NCBI GenBank assembly: GCA_001769275.1
Contig: MEOQ01000032.1
Location: forward strand, 17,046-81,045
DNA length: 64,000 bases
DNA from: Bacteroidetes bacterium GWF2_43_63
Lineage (GTDB): Bacteria > Bacteroidota > Bacteroidia > Bacteroidales > DTU049
Direction: 5' to 3'
Below, piece by piece: positions 7,780-17,568 of this stretch (its first letter is position 1; each line of letters begins with the position of its first letter). Both the position numbers and the translations under genes were made by a program. Below the pieces are notes generated by a model. It made no database searches. It was given only the letters and a program-made list of their open reading frames with translations, and was not told where the DNA came from.

Positions 7780-10700
7780 ATGATTATGGGGAAATTTATT
7801 TACGTTGGGGTATTATTGCTTTCTATTACCTTTTCAGTACAGGCACAATCAGGAGAAGAAATTGATGCGCGCGTTTTAAGCAGTCAGCTGGCGGATTATA
7901 ATCTGGTGAAGCCGTATTTTGCGGAAGCATACAATTTGTACCCTTCAGTGCCTAAAGGAATTATTGAAGCTGTCGCTTTCACAAATACTCGTTTTTACAA
8001 TGTGCCTTTGACCGAGGAGACCTCCAGTGAAGGATTGCCCAGCTATTTGGGCGTGATGGGGTTTATATTTGACGGGAAGGAATATTTTAACGAGAACGGA
8101 AAGCTGATTTCAAATTTGAGTGGAGCGAATGAAACATCGCTTCAGGAGCCGTCTGCACGTGCGCAGATAATTGCATGGGCCGGCGCTTTTGACGTGTTGT
8201 CGCGGCAAATGAATATTTCAGGGAAAAAGTTGGAGAATTATATTCCAGTATTGATTGCACTGAGCGAAATTCCCTGGCAGGAAGGTGATCCGACCAATGC
8301 ATTTGCGATGAATTCGCATCTGTATTCGGTTTTGAGTTTTATGAAAGATGAATATTGGGCAGATGTATGTGGGTTCAGCGTTTATTCTTTTGAAATGAAT
8401 AAAGTGTTTGCACCCAATACACTGAAAATATTGCAATCGGAAAAGGTTGTGATTTCAGCAAATGGGGTAAGTGATAATAAAGGACATGTTATGGAAGGCC
8501 TGGGCCTGAAGAGCACGCTTTCGGCTGATTATGCGCCAGCTCTCACTGATCTGACAACCTGTAATTACAGTTCAAGAAGCGGAGTTGCAGTTTCCGCCTA
8601 TGTGCTGCATACAGTTCAGGGTTCGTATGCGGGCTGTATCAGCTGGTTTAAAAACTGTTCAGCTTCGGCCAGTACACATTATGTTATGCGCAGTAGCGAC
8701 GGTCAGGTGACCCAAATGGTACTCGAAGTGAATAAAGCATGGCATGTGCGTGATGAAAATCCATACACGATAGGGACTGAAATGGAAGGCTATGTGAGCA
8801 GTGCATCGTGGTACACCGAAGCGGTTTACACCAGTCATTCCAATCTGGTGCGCGATGTCTGCAACAGCGGATATGGAATTAACCCGTTGCGCACTATGTA
8901 TCGTGACACCCTGGATGATGGAACAGCGCTTGATTATGGCGTTCATGTTTTGGCTGGATCGAGCTACTGTACAAAGATAGCCGGACATCAGCATTATCCG
9001 AACAACGATCATACAGATCCGGGCAATCACTGGTGCTGGGATTATTTTTTCAGAAAGCTGAATAATACAACACCCGTTACCACTTTAACGACTGCTACAG
9101 GTAGTTTCTTTGACACTGGTGGATCGGCTGCAGCTTATAGCAATGATGAACGTAAGATATGGACAATTGCGCCAGCCAATGCCTCATCTGTCACATTATC
9201 GTTTTCATCTTTTGATGTCGAAGACAATTATGATTTTCTGTATATATATAACGGACCTACGGTTTTCAGTCCACGGATCGGCCGGTACAATACAACTGCG
9301 CCCATCACTGTTACTGCCAGCAGCGGTGTTATGACCATTGAGTTCCGCAGCGACTGTGCGACGACAGCTGCAGGATGGGCAGCCACCTGGACAAGTGCTA
9401 CTGCTGATGCCACAGCTCCCACAACTTCAATTGCAACAACCGGAACCTGGAAAACCAATGATTTCACGGCTAATGTCACAGATGCTGATAATGCCGGGGG
9501 AAGCGGTATTCAGAAAGGGTATTATCAGGTTCTCGAAAATCAGGGAACAGAATGGAGAGCCAATGCCTCGCGCGGTTATTTTGCCGACAACTTTGATGCG
9601 TTGCACAGCGATTGGACACAGATACTTGGTACATGGAGTGTGGCTTCCGGATCGCTTTGGCAAAGTGATACTACGCAGAACAACACCAATATTTATGCAG
9701 CGCTGAATCAGGAATTGTCGAACAGAACGCTTTATCAATTTAATGCTATGGTGCCGGGCGTTTCTAAAGTAAATAAGCGCTTAGGTTTTCATTTCTTCTG
9801 CGACAGCGCAGCGCTCGATCAGCGCGGAAACGGATACTTTGTATTTTTCAGACTGGAAACCAATCAACTCGAATTTTATGAAGTGACGAATAATGTTTTC
9901 ACACAGCAATTAGTCGTTACCAATGTAGTTACGAATCTGAATCAGTGGTATGATTATAAAATCATCTACGACCGCATTGCAGGCCAGATTTGGGTGTATC
10001 GCGATGATGCAATGATTGGAACATGGACAGATACAACTCCCTACAGCACGGGAGGAAAATACATTTCGTTCCGCACAGGAAACGCTCAGCTGAAAGTGAC
10101 CGAATTGAAAGTATATCGCAGCAGAGCCGCCTCAGTGAATGTTTTGGTGGGCGCACAGGCGTCGGATGATATTCGTTACGAGAATCCTTCACCTTCTATT
10201 TATGGTGCAAAAATCAAGTCCATTTGTCAGGATGTGGCCAACAATCTTTCGGTGATTGAATACCATGATTTGAATGTTGATTTCACACCGCCAACTACAA
10301 TTGCATCTGTGAACGATGGCAGCAGCGCGGATCAAGATATTTCATACAGTTCTTCATCGTTAGAGGCCAACTGGACGGCTTCTGCCGATCCGAATTCGGA
10401 CATTTCGCATTATATGATTGCGGTCGGAAGCACCGCAGGAGGCGCCGATGTACTTGCCTGGACCAACAACGGAACAGCGCTGACAGCAACTCTGAACGGA
10501 TTGACATTGTCGCAGGGAACAACGTATTACATTTCTGTAAAAGCAGTGAATAATGCAGGTCTTGAAGGCGCAGTAACCACGAGCGATGGAATTACCATAG
10601 CCACTTCGACGCTGGCCGGATTTTTTATGAGTTCGACCGAAGTCTGTCAGGGCGACAGCATTCAATATACAAATACCAGTGTTGGCGCAATAACTTATTT

Positions 10701-11370
10701 GTGGGAATTCACAGGCGGAGTGCCGGCTACATCGACATTGGCCAATCCAGTGATATATTATCCAAGCAGTGGTGTTTACGGAATCACGCTCCACGCCTAT
10801 GGTGTAACGGATACTGCATCCATCGGATCGCCGGCAGCAATAACGGTAAGACCCGTTGCAACTGCTGGTTTCACGGTCAATGATACGATTTTTCTCATTC
10901 CAGACGCCATGGCTTTGTTTACGAACACCAGTAACAGTGCGGTTTCCTACGCATGGGATTTTGGTGACGGCAATTTCAGTGCTGATGTTAATCCGTGGCA
11001 TTTGTACGGAGACACCGGAGTATATACTGTTCAGCTTGTCGCAATGTCTGAATTCTGTGGTAACGATACACTGAACGAGGTGTCGTATATCACTGTTCTT
11101 TTTCCTGATGGAATCAACGAGGCAGACATGAATCAGTTAACCTTGTATCCAAATCCGGCCGGAGATTTTGTTGAAATCACGCGAGATGCAGAGAGCCGCG
11201 AAAAAGCTCAGGTATTCATGTACAACCTGGACGGGCAACTTGTGTATTCAGGAATTTTTGCTGAAGGTCAGGCGAAACTGAAGGTTACAACGACCGGTTT
11301 TTCAAGCGGAATGTATCAGGTTGTTGTGTGCGGGGAAGAGACTTTGCGAGTGCCGCTGATGGTGAAATAA
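7780..11370 (+). CDS. Secreted multidomain N-acetylmuramoyl-L-alanine amidase-like protein with CUB, PKD and T9SS sorting domains
   Basis: About 1196 residues; ATG at 7780 or 7786 both give a signal peptide ending VQAQ. After a helical region (about 25-240), an amidase_2 fold follows: VLHTVQGSYAG (first Zn His), GTEMEGYV and HQHYPNNDHTDPGNHW (second His and the DPG motif), at about 275-430. Next come a CUB-like domain (about 435-540, SNDERKIWTI to FRSDC), a jelly-roll region (about 600-790), a fibronectin-like region (about 850-945) and two PKD-like domains, the second with SYAWDFGDGN. The last 80 residues (LTLYPNPAGDFVEI to a basic end) form a T9SS type A sorting domain. It likely acts at the cell surface or outside on peptidoglycan fragments or other amide substrates. 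The tail-to-tail neighbour is porT. The long frame could start at TTG 7726, but that would hide the signal peptide. Confidence 0.82.
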   Translation: MIMGKFIYVGVLLLSITFSVQAQSGEEIDARVLSSQLADYNLVKPYFAEAYNLYPSVPKGIIEAVAFTNTRFYNVPLTEETSSEGLPSYLGVMGFIFDGKEYFNENGKLISNLSGANETSLQEPSARAQIIAWAGAFDVLSRQMNISGKKLENYIPVLIALSEIPWQEGDPTNAFAMNSHLYSVLSFMKDEYWADVCGFSVYSFEMNKVFAPNTLKILQSEKVVISANGVSDNKGHVMEGLGLKSTLSADYAPALTDLTTCNYSSRSGVAVSAYVLHTVQGSYAGCISWFKNCSASASTHYVMRSSDGQVTQMVLEVNKAWHVRDENPYTIGTEMEGYVSSASWYTEAVYTSHSNLVRDVCNSGYGINPLRTMYRDTLDDGTALDYGVHVLAGSSYCTKIAGHQHYPNNDHTDPGNHWCWDYFFRKLNNTTPVTTLTTATGSFFDTGGSAAAYSNDERKIWTIAPANASSVTLSFSSFDVEDNYDFLYIYNGPTVFSPRIGRYNTTAPITVTASSGVMTIEFRSDCATTAAGWAATWTSATADATAPTTSIATTGTWKTNDFTANVTDADNAGGSGIQKGYYQVLENQGTEWRANASRGYFADNFDALHSDWTQILGTWSVASGSLWQSDTTQNNTNIYAALNQELSNRTLYQFNAMVPGVSKVNKRLGFHFFCDSAALDQRGNGYFVFFRLETNQLEFYEVTNNVFTQQLVVTNVVTNLNQWYDYKIIYDRIAGQIWVYRDDAMIGTWTDTTPYSTGGKYISFRTGNAQLKVTELKVYRSRAASVNVLVGAQASDDIRYENPSPSIYGAKIKSICQDVANNLSVIEYHDLNVDFTPPTTIASVNDGSSADQDISYSSSSLEANWTASADPNSDISHYMIAVGSTAGGADVLAWTNNGTALTATLNGLTLSQGTTYYISVKAVNNAGLEGAVTTSDGITIATSTLAGFFMSSTEVCQGDSIQYTNTSVGAITYLWEFTGGVPATSTLANPVIYYPSSGVYGITLHAYGVTDTASIGSPAAITVRPVATAGFTVNDTIFLIPDAMALFTNTSNSAVSYAWDFGDGNFSADVNPWHLYGDTGVYTVQLVAMSEFCGNDTLNEVSYITVLFPDGINEADMNQLTLYPNPAGDFVEITRDAESREKAQVFMYNLDGQLVYSGIFAEGQAKLKVTTTGFSSGMYQVVVCGEETLRVPLMVK

Positions 11371-11382
11371 TTGTTGATTTGG

Positions 11383-12096
11383 CTATTCGAATGTGAAGCA
11401 CAGCCACACCATTTTGGAGCGGAGTGATTCGATATTATTTGTATATATGGTGTTTTCACGTTTAAGCATGTCTGGAATTCCGAAAGAAGAACGGAGTTCA
11501 ACACCGAATTTAAAATACTCTAGGTACCATTCCACGCCTACGCCAAGGTCAACTGAATAGTCATGCGGAAGCAGTTTGAGATTGGCTTCGTCTTCCTGTT
11601 TCTTTTTGGATTGTGAGGCCAGGTCGAGGCTGTATTTGCCGCCGAAAAGTACATACGCGCGGAAGTTGGTGATGCGGTTTGTTTTGTATTTAAACAGCAG
11701 CGGAAAATCGAGGAATGTTGATTCGGCGGTTTTTGTAACCTTGGTGGTGCTGCCGGTTGAGGGATGAAACACATCGTAATGAACTTTGCGATCACCGAAC
11801 GAAAGTCCAGGAACAAAGCGGAGGTTCATATTACTGCCAAGACGAAGATCGGACACGATGGCAATCTGAAATCCTCCCTGAGCTTGTGTTGTGATATTAA
11901 GTACAGAATCGATTGGGCCATTGGATTCGGGGCGGCGCAGCGTGAAGTCCATATTGTTGAATCCGAGTGTGAAACCAAAATGGACAATTCTCAAATCAAA
12001 GCGCGGCAGGTTCTCGATTCCTTGCTCCTGAGCGGATGTTGAGCCGGAAAGAAAAACGAAAACGGTGACAGCAGCAATGATCAGGCGATGGCGCAT
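11383..12096 (-). CDS. porT: Type IX secretion protein PorT (SprT) family
   Basis: 237 residues with a signal peptide (ending STSAQ). The segment NLPRFDLRIVHFGFTLGFNNMDFTLR is typical of the PorT family, as are the central LRFVPGLSFGDRKVHY and the last strand SKMVWLCFTFE of an eight-stranded beta-barrel. PorT is an outer membrane protein needed for T9SS and gliding in Bacteroidota. A -7 box lies 35 bases upstream. The gene is convergent with the T9SS cargo amidase, 12 bases away. A generic outer membrane beta-barrel (PF13568) is the alternative, but the order of motifs favours PorT. Confidence 0.78.
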   Translation of the reverse strand: MRHRLIIAAVTVFVFLSGSTSAQEQGIENLPRFDLRIVHFGFTLGFNNMDFTLRRPESNGPIDSVLNITTQAQGGFQIAIVSDLRLGSNMNLRFVPGLSFGDRKVHYDVFHPSTGSTTKVTKTAESTFLDFPLLFKYKTNRITNFRAYVLFGGKYSLDLASQSKKKQEDEANLKLLPHDYSVDLGVGVEWYLEYFKFGVELRSSFGIPDMLKRENTIYTNNIESLRSKMVWLCFTFE

Positions 12097-12130
12097 ACTA
12101 AAAATCAGACAGTTTGTTGCTTAATAACTG

Positions 12131-12138
12131 CAAAAGTA
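12131..12138 (-). promoter_or_regulatory. -7 box (TACTTTTG) of porT
   Basis: On the minus strand this reads TACTTTTG, a perfect TAnnTTTG, 34 bases before the porT ATG at 12096. Confidence 0.55.
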
Positions 12139-12239
12139 AGAATATATTATAAATCGGTTTTTTACACTAAGTCGTCAGTATTATGCCGCTAAAAACTTTC
12201 GGGAGCCTATTCAATAATAATAACGCCAATAGACCGAGG

Positions 12240-13784
12240 TCATTCAAACTGTATTAGCACATGGTTTTCAGCAATAGAACTGTGACCGAGAACATACAAA
12301 GATTTCTTGTCACTCAAAATCTTTGCTGTTGATAAGAAAGGCTGCCCTTTTGCACAAATACTTTGATCTAAAATGTATTTTTGCAGGTCTCCTGATTTGG
12401 ATATTTGTGCAATGCAAACAATGTTGTCCGGGCTAGATTTTGTTTTCCATTTTTCTACTGATGTAGAATACTCCGAGATGGATAAATTATTAATATTATC
12501 ATTGTAGATTATAAATAAGCTCTCATTCACATATAACGGGAGAAATGATCCAGCAGCCATCCAATATCCTGTTACTCCATTTTCAGTTTTTTGATCCTTT
12601 CGAATGTTTTTTATCCATTCAAAATCAAAGGATTTATCAAAGCTAAAAGTGGAAATGTCTAAAAATTGCGCTTCTTCATTATAAATTACTGAGAACTCGG
12701 CAATAACATAAACACCACCGTCATCACGTGTGATGATTTTTTTAGTATTTATGAAAAGAAGACCATTTCCTATTTGTTTATTGTAATTATGCGAACTTAT
12801 ATATGACTGGTCAAATTCAACCTGATCAGATTTTGTGATTTCATTTTTGAATAAATCAATTTCAAGACAGTAAACACCATTTCTGAAGATAACTTCACTC
12901 AATCCCTGCTTGACAATGGTGCCATTGTAGTACAACCCTCCAACGTGAACTATTCCATTTGCTGGGAAATCCATTTTGTAATCATAAATTTTGCCTTCCG
13001 GAAGGGCAAACTGTAAAGGGCCTACAATATTGCCGTTTGCCAGGTAAGAAGTTAAGTAATAATTGCTTTCACTTATTCCTGCAGGGGAGAGTGAATGATA
13101 TCTTTCCTGATTAATTGATTGTAAATTGCCAAAGTTATCAGTATAAAATGTCCATTGATAATATTCATAGTGCTCTTTATTGATATTCTTTTTCCATTGC
13201 AATTCCATTTCAGAGCTATACATCCAGCAATCAATGAGGATAGAGTCTTTACTAGTCAATTTATCAATAAATAGAAGTGCATGATTATTGTTGTCCGGGC
13301 TTGAAATTATTTTGAACCCTTGAAAACCATCATTGTCGTCTGAATCAGCAAAATCAAAATACTCTTCCTTACAAGGAAAACTATTTATTACCTCAGTTTT
13401 GGCAGAAACCTCAAGATTGTCAAGCGAAATAGCCGTTTTGCAAACACTTAATTCCTTGTCTTTCATAAACCCTGAAAAAATATAAAGCTGTTCTTTCCCG
13501 GCAAAAGCGTTAAGAAAAAATGTTTCTATTTTTTCAAATTTAAAAGAGAATTCTTTTTCTATCTCAACACCAGAGTTTCCGATTTTCTGTAAAATAAGTT
13601 TATTGGACTTCTCTACAACTAACACATGTTTTTCGTCATTTGTTCTTACCAGAAATGACTTGAGTGCGTAATTCATTTTAGTTAGTTCCGAGATCGTTTT
13701 CATTTCTGCAAAATCGCACTTGTTCTGTGCGAACGACATGAATGTGGCGCATAATGATGCAGTAAGAAGGAAAATCGCTTTCAT
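12240..13784 (-). CDS. Secreted protein of unknown function
   Basis: 514 residues with a signal peptide (MKAIFLLTASLCATFMSFAQ). I do not recognise a domain. The remainder alternates short hydrophobic strands with polar loops, such as QLYIFSGFMKDKEL, HALLFIDKLTS, GVYVIAEFSV and SLFIIYNDNIN, spaced like blades of a beta-propeller. It ends without the YPNP type sorting signature, so periplasmic location or an outer-leaflet role is more likely than T9SS export. It has its own -7 box and lies behind the terminator of the OPT gene, so it is probably transcribed alone. Lower G+C than its neighbours is apparent by eye. The reading frame itself is convincing; the function is not known. Confidence 0.7.
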   Translation of the reverse strand: MKAIFLLTASLCATFMSFAQNKCDFAEMKTISELTKMNYALKSFLVRTNDEKHVLVVEKSNKLILQKIGNSGVEIEKEFSFKFEKIETFFLNAFAGKEQLYIFSGFMKDKELSVCKTAISLDNLEVSAKTEVINSFPCKEEYFDFADSDDNDGFQGFKIISSPDNNNHALLFIDKLTSKDSILIDCWMYSSEMELQWKKNINKEHYEYYQWTFYTDNFGNLQSINQERYHSLSPAGISESNYYLTSYLANGNIVGPLQFALPEGKIYDYKMDFPANGIVHVGGLYYNGTIVKQGLSEVIFRNGVYCLEIDLFKNEITKSDQVEFDQSYISSHNYNKQIGNGLLFINTKKIITRDDGGVYVIAEFSVIYNEEAQFLDISTFSFDKSFDFEWIKNIRKDQKTENGVTGYWMAAGSFLPLYVNESLFIIYNDNINNLSISEYSTSVEKWKTKSSPDNIVCIAQISKSGDLQKYILDQSICAKGQPFLSTAKILSDKKSLYVLGHSSIAENHVLIQFE

Positions 13785-13800
13785 AAAAAATTATTTGCAG

Positions 13801-13808
13801 CAAATATA
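13801..13808 (-). promoter_or_regulatory. -7 box (TATATTTG) of the 514-residue secreted protein gene
   Basis: Minus-strand TATATTTG fits TAnnTTTG and ends 16 bases before the ATG at 13784. It is placed just after the OPT gene terminator, consistent with a separate transcript. Confidence 0.5.
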
Positions 13809-13825
13809 TGAAAATATATAAAAGA

Positions 13826-13857
13826 CGAAGCCCTTGTCTAATAAGAAAAGGGCTTCG
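13826..13857 (-). terminator. Intrinsic terminator of the OPT transporter gene
   Basis: Perfect 10-bp stem CGAAGCCCTT/AAGGGCTTCG with a 12-base loop, followed on the minus strand by TCTTTTATATATTTT. It sits 21 bases beyond the OPT stop codon. Confidence 0.85.
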
Positions 13858-13878
13858 GAAATAAAATGAAGGAGTTCT

Positions 13879-15912
13879 TTATTTAATCCTTTTGCTGTCC
13901 CAGATGAAATAAACAATCAAAGCAGCAAAGGCAATCAATGCTGAAACTTCCGGCCACGGGCAACCCGGGATCCATTCCCAGCTTCCTTTGATTTGCATCT
14001 GGTTTACATGAAGAAAATTAAGGTTCACCTCGAAGAACAGCAGCAACGCGCCAACCACGCCAAATAGGGCCGCGCCCGCAATGAAACCGCTTGAAATGAG
14101 CGTTCCGCGTTGCTCGCGTGCTTTATTGACTTCGGGATCTTTGTGTCCGGTTGACATGAATTTGTGCAACAGACCGCCAACAATGAGCGGAGTATTCAGG
14201 TGCAGCGGTATAAACATGCCGAGGGCAAATGCCAGCGATGGCAAACCGAGCCAGTTGATAAGAAGTGAAATAATGGCCCCAAGTGCAAACAGCATCCATG
14301 GTACTGATGCGCCCGGTTGCATAAGCGGTTCGATGATGGACGCCATGGCATTGGCCTGTGGAGCAGCCATTGGGTCATCGTGAATGCCGGGGACCTTTAC
14401 AAATCCATAGGCGCCGTTGAGTACGTAAATTACAACACCAACCGTTGCTGCAGAAACCAATGTTCCGAGAAATTTGAACGACTCCTGTTTGGCAGGTGTT
14501 GATCCCAGCCAATATCCAACTTTGAGGTCAGTGATAAAGCCGCCGGCCATGGATAGAGCGGTGCAAACTATTCCGCCAATGATCAGCGATGCGACCATGC
14601 CCGATGCGCCCTCAAGGCCGACTCCGACAAGAATGACCGAAGACAGAATCAGCGTCATGAGCGTCATTCCGGAGACGGGGTTTGATCCGACAATGGCGAT
14701 GGCATTGGCTGCCACGGTGGTAAAGAGAAATGAAACGATTACCAATGTAACAAGAGCAACCAGTGCCTGAACCAGGGTGAGTTGAATTCCGGCATACAGA
14801 AAAATGAAAACAGCGATAACCGTAAAAAGAATCAGCAATAATACGAAAGTCATTTTGATGTCTTTCTGTGTGCGTTCGGGTTGTTCGACATTCTTTTTGC
14901 CGGAGAGTCCTGAGAAAGCAAGTCCGAAAGATTTTTTAATCACACCAGAAGATTTGATGATGCCTATAACACCAGCCATAGCAATGGCGCCGATACCGAT
15001 GTTGCGGACATATCCCGAGAAAATGGCTTCGGGCGACATAGATGCGAAAATATTTATGCCACCACCAGCGGCAGCCATCATGTTCCCGATTTCGTTGAAA
15101 AGCGGCACAAACACAAGCCATGAAAGCATGGACCCGACTGCAATTATGAGCGCATATTTAAGTCCGATCAGATATCCGAAGCTGAACACGAGCGCACTGG
15201 TGCTCATTTTAAAAACCATTTTTGTGTTCTCAGCCAGTTCTGCACCCCATGGAATGACGCGGGTTGTAACCGTGTCGGACCAAAGTCTGAACTGAGCAGC
15301 GAGAAAATCGTAAACTCCACCTATGAGACCGCTGGCGATCAGCAATCCGGCCTGCTTGCCGCCTTTTTCTCCAGAGATCAGAATTTCGGTAGTTGCCTTG
15401 GCTTCGGGGAAAGGAAGTTTCCCGTGTTGTTCCTTGACGAAATATTTCCGGAATGGAATCAGAAAAAGAATACCCAGAATACCTCCGAGAAGGGCTGCCA
15501 GAAATATCTGCAGAAAATTAATTTCAATGTCCGGGTATTTGTATTGGAGAATATAAAGCGCAGGGATTGTGAAAATAGCACCAGCAACAATAACTCCGGA
15601 GCTAGCTCCTATGGACTGAATAATTACATTTTGGCCCAGTGCGTTTTTTCGTTTTGTCAATGCGGAGGCCCCGATAGCAATGATGGATATTGGAATGGCG
15701 GCTTCGAATACCTGACCGATTTTGAGGCCGGCATATGCTGCAGCTGCTGAAAAAATTACGGCCATGAGAAGCCCCATCAGGACTGACCACGTGGTTGTTT
15801 CGGGAAATGTTTTCGAGGCCGGCATAACCGGTTCATACGTTTCACCATCTTTGAGTTCGCGGTACGCGTTTTCGGGTAGTTCAAACGGTTTATCGTTCTG
15901 CAGGTCTTCCAT
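13879..15912 (-). CDS. OPT-family oligopeptide transporter
   Basis: 677 residues with about 14-16 hydrophobic segments. The N-terminus ELPENAYRELKDGETYEPVMPA is typical of the prokaryotic OPT group. Characteristic membrane parts include GLKIGQVFEAAIPISII, KLPFPEAKATTEIL, GSNPVSGMTLMTL and NWLGLPSLAFALGMFIPLHLNTP. OPT proteins are proton-coupled importers of small peptides or metal-chelate compounds; the substrate here is not evident. It lies alone between a 326-base intergenic stretch and its own terminator. The family assignment is secure. Confidence 0.93.
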   Translation of the reverse strand: MEDLQNDKPFELPENAYRELKDGETYEPVMPASKTFPETTTWSVLMGLLMAVIFSAAAAYAGLKIGQVFEAAIPISIIAIGASALTKRKNALGQNVIIQSIGASSGVIVAGAIFTIPALYILQYKYPDIEINFLQIFLAALLGGILGILFLIPFRKYFVKEQHGKLPFPEAKATTEILISGEKGGKQAGLLIASGLIGGVYDFLAAQFRLWSDTVTTRVIPWGAELAENTKMVFKMSTSALVFSFGYLIGLKYALIIAVGSMLSWLVFVPLFNEIGNMMAAAGGGINIFASMSPEAIFSGYVRNIGIGAIAMAGVIGIIKSSGVIKKSFGLAFSGLSGKKNVEQPERTQKDIKMTFVLLLILFTVIAVFIFLYAGIQLTLVQALVALVTLVIVSFLFTTVAANAIAIVGSNPVSGMTLMTLILSSVILVGVGLEGASGMVASLIIGGIVCTALSMAGGFITDLKVGYWLGSTPAKQESFKFLGTLVSAATVGVVIYVLNGAYGFVKVPGIHDDPMAAPQANAMASIIEPLMQPGASVPWMLFALGAIISLLINWLGLPSLAFALGMFIPLHLNTPLIVGGLLHKFMSTGHKDPEVNKAREQRGTLISSGFIAGAALFGVVGALLLFFEVNLNFLHVNQMQIKGSWEWIPGCPWPEVSALIAFAALIVYFIWDSKRIK

Positions 15913-16238
15913 AATAACAAGATTTAACAGATTGGGAGTGCAAGATAATTAAAGTTTGAAAACCGGACGAAAATTTGTTAAAAAAACTGTCGGGATACAG
16001 CCCGATTTCCTTAGAATAGCGGCCGAGGTATGATAATACACTGTAGCGGATTATATTGCGATTCCTGTCGGGACCGCCCCAATGCTTGGTGGTTTTAAAA
16101 AAAAGAGATGTAAATTGAAGTTGAATAGAATTTGGGGCAAGGTCAATTAAAGAAAATAGCATACTTTAGCAATGTCTGAAAATAAAGACAAGGAATGATA
16201 TACGATTTAGCAGACAACGAAGTGTGAATTCTGAACAA
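15913..16238. other. Intergenic region without a convincing gene
   Basis: 326 bases between divergent genes (OPT minus, HI0933-type flavoprotein plus). A short frame crosses it but resembles nothing and overlaps the OPT start. It contains a small dyad CGGGATACAGCCCG near 15992 and a weak TACTTTAG (16162-16169) that could be the -7 box of the flavoprotein gene. No RNA gene is seen. Confidence 0.4.
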
Positions 16239-17447
16239 ATGGACATTGCAATCATTGGAGGCGGAGCTGCAGGATTTTTTGCAGCTATATGTGTTAAGGA
16301 GAATTATCCCGGGGCAAACGTAATTGTTTTCGAAAAATCGAAAAAGTTACTCTCTAAAGTGCGTATTTCCGGCGGCGGGAGATGTAACGTTACAAATGCC
16401 TGCGAAGGTGTGGGGGCCTTATGTAATGCGTATCCACGTGGCGGAAAACAATTGAGAAAGGTGTTTCATGTTTTCGATAATCACGATGCAATGCGCTGGT
16501 TTGAGTCGAGAGGGGTTGCTTTGGTGACACAGCCCGATGGATGTGTGTTTCCGGCATCGCAGGATTCGCAAAGCATTATTGATTGCTTTTTACGAGAGTG
16601 TCATCGGCTGGGCATTAAGATACAGACGGAAATATCATTTACCGCTTTGTATTCTAAAAGTCAGAGGCTTGAAGTGGTGGTCAACAAGGGAGAAGTGCAA
16701 TATTTTAATAAAGTAATAATTTGCACAGGTGGAACAAAAAGCAATGAAATATTGAATTGTTTGGACGCATTGGGGCAGCCACGGGAGCAACCTGTGCCAT
16801 CATTGTTCTCATTCAGTATTCCTGAAAACCATGTTACGAAGTTGATGGGAGTAGTATTGGATAATGTTATAACAAATATACAAGGCACAAAGCTATCGGC
16901 AAATGGGCCCCTGCTCATTACTCACTGGGGGATGAGCGGTCCGGCGGTGTTGAAGCTATCCTCATATGGCGCGCGATTCATTCATGAAAATAAATATACT
17001 TTTAATCTAAAGGTAAATTGGGTAAACGAGAAGAATGATTCTGTTGTTGGCGAATATCTGAATGATGTGATAAAAACGCATTCAAAGAAACAGATTGATA
17101 ATTTTGCACCATACACATTGTCAACACGGCTATGGTTGTTTTTATTGGTGAAATGCGATATTCAGGAGACAAGGAAATGGGGTGAAATCAGCAAGAAAGA
17201 ACTTAACCGGTTGGTCAATATACTTACCAATGACGTGTATGAGGTGAAAGGGCGTGCCGCTTTCCGAGATGAATTTGTGACATGTGGAGGTGTTGGCTTG
17301 CAGGGTGTAGATATGAGTACAATGCAAAGCAAGGTGGTGCCTGGCTTATATTTTGCGGGAGAGGTTTTGGATATCGATGGAATTACCGGTGGATATAACT
17401 TTCAGGCAGCCTGGAGCACGGCTTATGTGGCGGCAAAACTAGAGTAG
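16239..17447 (+). CDS. HI0933/YhiN-family NAD(P)/FAD-dependent oxidoreductase
   Basis: 402 residues from the ATG at 16239, where MDIAIIGGGAAGFFAA gives the GxGxxG dinucleotide fold at the very start; a GTG at 16224 would add five residues. Family hallmarks are KVRISGGGRCNVTNAC (about 50-65), the middle ICTGGTKSN, and the C-terminal LYFAGEVLDIDGITGGYNFQAAW. These flavoproteins are widely conserved but their reaction is not settled. It stands alone, convergent with a three-gene minus-strand group. Confidence 0.92.
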   Translation: MDIAIIGGGAAGFFAAICVKENYPGANVIVFEKSKKLLSKVRISGGGRCNVTNACEGVGALCNAYPRGGKQLRKVFHVFDNHDAMRWFESRGVALVTQPDGCVFPASQDSQSIIDCFLRECHRLGIKIQTEISFTALYSKSQRLEVVVNKGEVQYFNKVIICTGGTKSNEILNCLDALGQPREQPVPSLFSFSIPENHVTKLMGVVLDNVITNIQGTKLSANGPLLITHWGMSGPAVLKLSSYGARFIHENKYTFNLKVNWVNEKNDSVVGEYLNDVIKTHSKKQIDNFAPYTLSTRLWLFLLVKCDIQETRKWGEISKKELNRLVNILTNDVYEVKGRAAFRDEFVTCGGVGLQGVDMSTMQSKVVPGLYFAGEVLDIDGITGGYNFQAAWSTAYVAAKLE

Positions 17448-17527
17448 GTGTTTTTGAGGAGTTGTGAAACAAAGAAAATTGAAAAGCATCTAAATGAGTA
17501 TTATTGCCATAGTTTGTATGGTATTAA

Positions 17528-17545
17528 AACCGGATCTATCCGGTT
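17528..17545 (-). terminator. Candidate terminator of the minus-strand small-gene group
   Basis: Perfect 8-bp stem AACCGGAT/ATCCGGTT with a 2-base centre. On the minus strand it is followed by TTTTAATACC, 24 bases after the stop of the gene ending at 17569. The plus strand side lacks a T run. Confidence 0.5.
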
Positions 17546-17568
17546 GAAAAAACTAACTGGAACAGATA

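Noticed and set aside
14081..15295. Frames antisense to the OPT transporter, up to 163 codons
   Set aside because: Typical antisense shadows of a hydrophobic gene; no motif, no ribosome site.
15890..16162. 90-codon minus-strand frame in the OPT/flavoprotein space
   Set aside because: Overlaps the OPT start, has no recognisable sequence, and crosses a short dyad.
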